Assembly (NCBI RefSeq): GCF_963678635.1
Contig: NC_087070.1
Location: 1,356,512-1,420,511 of the forward strand
Length of the DNA: 64,000 nucleotides
Direction of reading: 5' to 3'
From: Symsagittifera roscoffensis
Taxonomy: Eukaryota; Xenacoelomorpha; Acoela; Convolutidae
Shown: positions 60,354 to 64,000 of the stretch, in pieces
Layout: each line of letters starts with the position of its first letter
Numbering within the stretch: the stretch's first letter is position 1
Notes under the pieces: generated by a model
Told to the model about the DNA's origin: nothing
Databases searched by the model: none
The model's input: only the letters and a program-made list of their open reading frames with translations
Program-made: the position numbers and the translations under genes

Positions 60354-63300
60354 GGCAGTCTTGGGACAGGCAGTCTTGGGACAGGCAGTCTTAGGACAGG
60401 CAGTCTTGGGACAGGCAGTCTTGGGACAGGCAGTCTTGGGACAGGCAGTCTTGGGACAGGCAGTCCTGGGACAGGCAGTCTTGGGACAGGCAGTCTTGGG
60501 ACAGGCAGTCTTGGGACAGACAGTCTTGGGACAGGCAGTCTTGGGACAGGCAGTCTTGGGACAGGCAGTCTTGGGACAGGCAGTCTTGGGACAGGCAGTC
60601 TTGGGACAGGCAGTCTTGGGACAGGCAGTCTCGGGACAGGCAGTCTTGGGACAGGCGGTCTTGGGACAGGTAGTCTTGGGACAGGTAGTCTTGGGACAGG
60701 CAGTCTTGGGACAGGCAGTCTTGCGACAGGCAGTCTTGGGACAGGCAGTCCTGGGACAGGCAGTCTTGGGACAGGCAGTCTTGGGACAGGCAGTCTTGGG
60801 ACAGGCAGTCTTGGGACAGACAGTCTTGGGACAGGCAGTCTTGGGACAGGCAGTCTTGGGACAGGCAGTCTTGGGACAGGCAGTCTTGGGACAGGCAGTC
60901 TTGGGACAGACAGTCTTGGGACAGGCAGTCTTGGGACAGGCAGTCTTGGGACAGGCAGTCCTGGGACAGGCAGTCTTGGGACAGGCAGTCTTGGGACAGG
61001 CAGTCTTGGGACAGGCAGTCTTGGGACAGACAGTCTTGGGACAGGCAGTCTTGGGACAGGCAGTCTTGGGACAGGCAGTCTTGGGACAGGCAGTCCTGGG
61101 ACAGGCAGTCTTGGGACAGGCAGTCTTGGGACAGGCAGTCTTGGGACAGACAGTCTTGGGACAGGCAGTCTTGGGACAGGCAGTCTTGGGACAGGCAGTC
61201 TTGGGACAGGCAGTCTTGGGACAGGCAGTCTTGGGACAGGCAGTCTTGGGACAGGCAGTCTCGGGACAGGCAGTCTTGGGACAGGCGGTCTTGGGACAGG
61301 TAGTCTTGGGACAGGTAGTCTTGGGACAGGCAGTCTTGGGACAGGCAGTCTTGCGACAGGCAGTCTTGGGACAGGCAGTCTTGGCACAGGCAGTCTTGGG
61401 ACAGGCAAACTTGGGACAGGCAGTCTTGGGACAGGCAGTCTTGGGACAGTACCAGAAAGTCTTGGGACACTACCAAAAACCTTGGGATAGTACCATAAAG
61501 TCTTGAGACAGTACCAGGCAGTCTTGGGACAGGCAGTCTTGGGACAGGCAGTCTTGGGACAGGCAGTCTTGGGACAGGGAGTCTTGGGACAGGCAGTCCT
61601 GGGACAGGCAGTCTTGGGACAGGCAGTCTTGGGACAGGCAGTCTTGGGACAGGCAGTCTTGGGACAGACAGTCTTGGGACAGGCAGTCTTGGGACAGGCA
61701 GTCTTGGGACAGGCAGTCTTGGGACAGGCAGTCTCGGGACAGGCAGTCTTGGGACAGGCAGTCTTGGGACAGGCAGTCTTGGGACAGGCAGTCTTGGGAC
61801 AGGCAGTCTTGGGACAGGCAGTCTTGGGACAGACAGTCTTGGGACAGGCAGTCTTGGGACAGGCAGTCTTGGGACAGGCAGTCTTGGGACAGGCAGTCTT
61901 GGGACAGGCAGTCTCGGGACAGGTAGTCTTGGGACAGGCAGTCTTGGGACAGGCAGTCTTAGGACAGGCAGACTTGGGACAGGTAGTCTTGGGACAGGGA
62001 GTCTTGGGACAGGCAGTCCTGGGACAGGCAGTCTTGGGACAGGCAGTCTTGGGACAGGCAGTCTTGGGACAGGCAGTCTTGGGACAGGCAGTCTTGGGAC
62101 AGACAGTCTTGGGACAGGCAGTCTTGGGACAGGCAGTCTTGGGACAGGCAGTCTTAGGACAGGCAGTCTTGGGACAGGCAGTCTTGGGACAGGGAGTCTT
62201 GGGACAGGCAGTCCTGGGACAGGCAGTCTTGGGACAGGCAGTCTTGGGACAGGCAGTCTTGGGACAGGCAGTCTTGGGACAGACAGTCTTGGGACAGGCA
62301 GTCTTGGGACAGGCAGTCTTCGGACAGGCAGTCTTGGGATAGGCAGTCTTGGGACAGGCAGTCTCGGGACAGGCAGTCTTGGGACAGGCAGTCTTGGGAC
62401 AGGTAGTCTTGGGACAGGCAGTCTTGGGACAGGCAGTCTTAGGACAGGCAGTCTTGGGACAGGCAGTCTTGGGAGAGGGAGTCTTGGGACAGGCAGTCCT
62501 GGGACAGGCAGTCTTGGGACAGGCAGTCTTGGGACAGGCAGTCTTGGGACAGGAAGTCTTGGGACATGCAGTCTTGGGACAGACAGTCTTGGGACAGGCA
62601 GTCTTGGGACAGGCAGTCTTGGGACAGGCAGTCTTGGGACAGGCAGTCTTGGGACAGGCAGTCTTGGGACAGGCAGTCTTGGGACAGGCAGTCTTGGGAC
62701 AGGCAGTCTTGGGACAGGCAGTCTCGGGACAGGCAGTCTTGGGACAGGCAGTCTTGGGACAGGTAGTCTTGGGACAGGTAGTCTTGGGACAGGCAGTCTT
62801 GGGACAGGCAGTCTTGGGACAGGCAGTCTTGGGACAGGCAGTCTTGGCACAGGCAGTCTTGGGACAGGCAAACTTGGGACAGGCAGTCTTGGGACAGGCA
62901 GTCTTGGGACAGTACCAGAAAGTCTTGGGACACTACCAAAAACCTTGGGACAGTACCATAAAGTCTTGAGACAGTACCAGAAAGTCTTGGGACAGTATCA
63001 GAAAGTCTTGGGACAGTACCAGAAAGTCTTGGGACAGGCAGTCTTGGGACAGGCAGTCTTGGGACAGGCAGTCTCGGGACAGGCAGTCTTGGGACAGGCG
63101 GTCTTGGGACAGGTAGTCTTGGGACAGGTAGTCTTGGGACAGGCAGTCTTGGGACAGGCAGTCTTGGGACAGGCAGTCTTGGGACAGGCAGTCTTGGCAC
63201 AGGCAGTCTTGGGACAGGCAAACTTGGGACAGGCAGTCTTGGGACAGGCAGTCTTGGGACAGTACCAGAAAGTCTTGGGACACTACCAAAAACCTTGGGA

Positions 63301-64000
63301 TAGTACCATAAAGTCTTGAGACAGTACCAGGCAGTCTTGGGACAGGCAGTCTTGGGACAGGCAAACTTGGGACAGGCAGTCTTGGGACAGGCAGTCTTGG
63401 GACAGTACCAGAAAGTCTTGGGACACTACCAAAAACCTTGGGACAGTACCATAAAGTCTTGAGACAGTACCAGAAAGTCTTGGGACAGTATCAGAAAGTC
63501 TTGGGACAGTACCAGAAAGTCTTGGGACAGGCAGTCTTGGGACAGGCAGTCTTGGGACAGGCAGTCTCGGGACAGGCAGTCTTGGGACAGGCGGTCTTGG
63601 GACAGGTAGTCTTGGGACAGGTAGTCTTGGGACAGGCAGTCTTGGGACAGGCAGTCTTGGGACAGGCAGTCTTGGGACAGGCAGTCTTGGCACAGGCAGT
63701 CTTGGGACAGGCAAACTTGGGACAGGCAGTCTTGGGACAGGCAGTCTTGGGACAGTACCAGAAAGTCTTGGGACACTACCAAAAACCTTGGGATAGTACC
63801 ATAAAGTCTTGAGACAGTACCAGGCAGTCTTGGGACAGGCAGTCTTGGGACAGGCAGTCTTGGGACAGGGAGTCTTGGGACAGGCAGTCCTGGGACAGGC
63901 AGTCTTTGGACAGGCAGTCTTGGGACAGGCAGTCTTGGGACAGGCAGTCTTGGGACAGACAGTCTTGGGACAGGCAGTCTTGGGACAGGCAGTCTTGGGA
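60354..64000 (+). repeat. 15-bp tandem array, more than 3.6 kb, element B
   Basis: About 240 units of GCAGTCTTGGGACAG with sparse variants (GACAG, GTAG, GCAAAC, CCTGGG) run into the window edge. An interrupting block, GTACCAGAAAGTCTTGGGAC followed by ACTACCAAAAACC, recurs at 61449, 62912, 63262, 63405 and 63755. The last four show a 493-bp higher-order period (350 + 143). Since 15 is a multiple of 3, several frames are open on both strands. These are not genes. Confidence 0.97.

Larger units (their letters stand above)
58490..64000 (+). mobile_element. Element B: diverged relative of element A, 5' part only
   Basis: A 368-bp LTR-like segment (58490-58857) matches the last ~340 bp of element A's LTR. 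It is followed by a leader homologous to A (58858-60350) and a long tandem array to the window edge. Its coding part, if any, lies outside. Identity to A is about 85-90% by eye, so B is an older or separate subfamily. Confidence 0.88.

Noticed and set aside
60290-63812. Very long open frames on both strands encoding pentapeptide repeats (GSLGT, AVLGQ, PVPRL, CLSQD)
   Set aside because: They follow automatically from a 15-bp tandem repeat without stops. No start context and no non-repeat domain.
60354-64000. CRISPR-like regular repeats
   Set aside because: Units are contiguous with no unique spacers, and the context is an animal retrotransposon.

Overview
The window is AT-rich animal nuclear DNA. 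The evidence is a split UAP56/DDX39B helicase gene (GT/AG intron, metazoan DECD motifs), a Tim8-type small Tim gene, LEM-domain exons, and many animal-type mobile elements (Merlin, two LINE types, a Penelope-like element, tRNA-derived SINEs, a hAT-like MITE, a diverged satellite). Several genes have a nematode-like TTTCAG acceptor only 9-15 nt before the ATG. That suggests very short first exons or spliced-leader trans-splicing, and so an invertebrate, but I cannot name the phylum.

Layout. 0-35 kb is host DNA with few genes. It holds a dead Merlin transposase (86-999, +), a LEM-domain gene on the minus strand (exons 6917-7001 and 1974-2120) whose intron carries a dead LINE (3700-4985, -), and a Tim8-like gene (7353-7631, -). 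A 1.1 kb tandem duplication lies at 8631-10825 and a satellite block at about 12050-14560. Further along are an unidentified minus exon (14901-15294), a dead Jockey-like LINE (16800-19750, +), some weaker exon candidates, and DDX39B/UAP56 (32251-34683, -).

35-58 kb is one very young giant Ty3/gypsy-type LTR retrotransposon of about 22.9 kb (element A). Its terminal repeats of about 885 bp differ by one base that I can see. It has a 2.5 kb leader with two tandem-repeat zones, a single-frame gag-pol of about 2,935 codons interrupted by one TGA inside the integrase, and a second, fully open ORF of 2,959 codons. ORF2 is not a known retrotransposon gene product: it carries a coiled coil, a complete SGNH (GDSL-type) hydrolase signature, a second degenerate SGNH-like segment and a C-terminal SUMO-interacting-type motif. 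The element sits inside a Penelope-like element, with a 3-nt apparent target duplication.

58.5-64 kb is the 5' part of a second, diverged relative (element B). It has a shorter LTR and a homologous leader, and a 15-bp tandem array that runs for more than 3.6 kb to the window edge. The long open frames in these arrays come from repeat periodicity and are not genes.

How it fits together (inference): element A encodes its own capsid, protease, reverse transcriptase, RNase H and integrase, plus a giant accessory protein. Acceptor-like sites just upstream of both large ORFs suggest they are expressed from spliced or trans-spliced messages.
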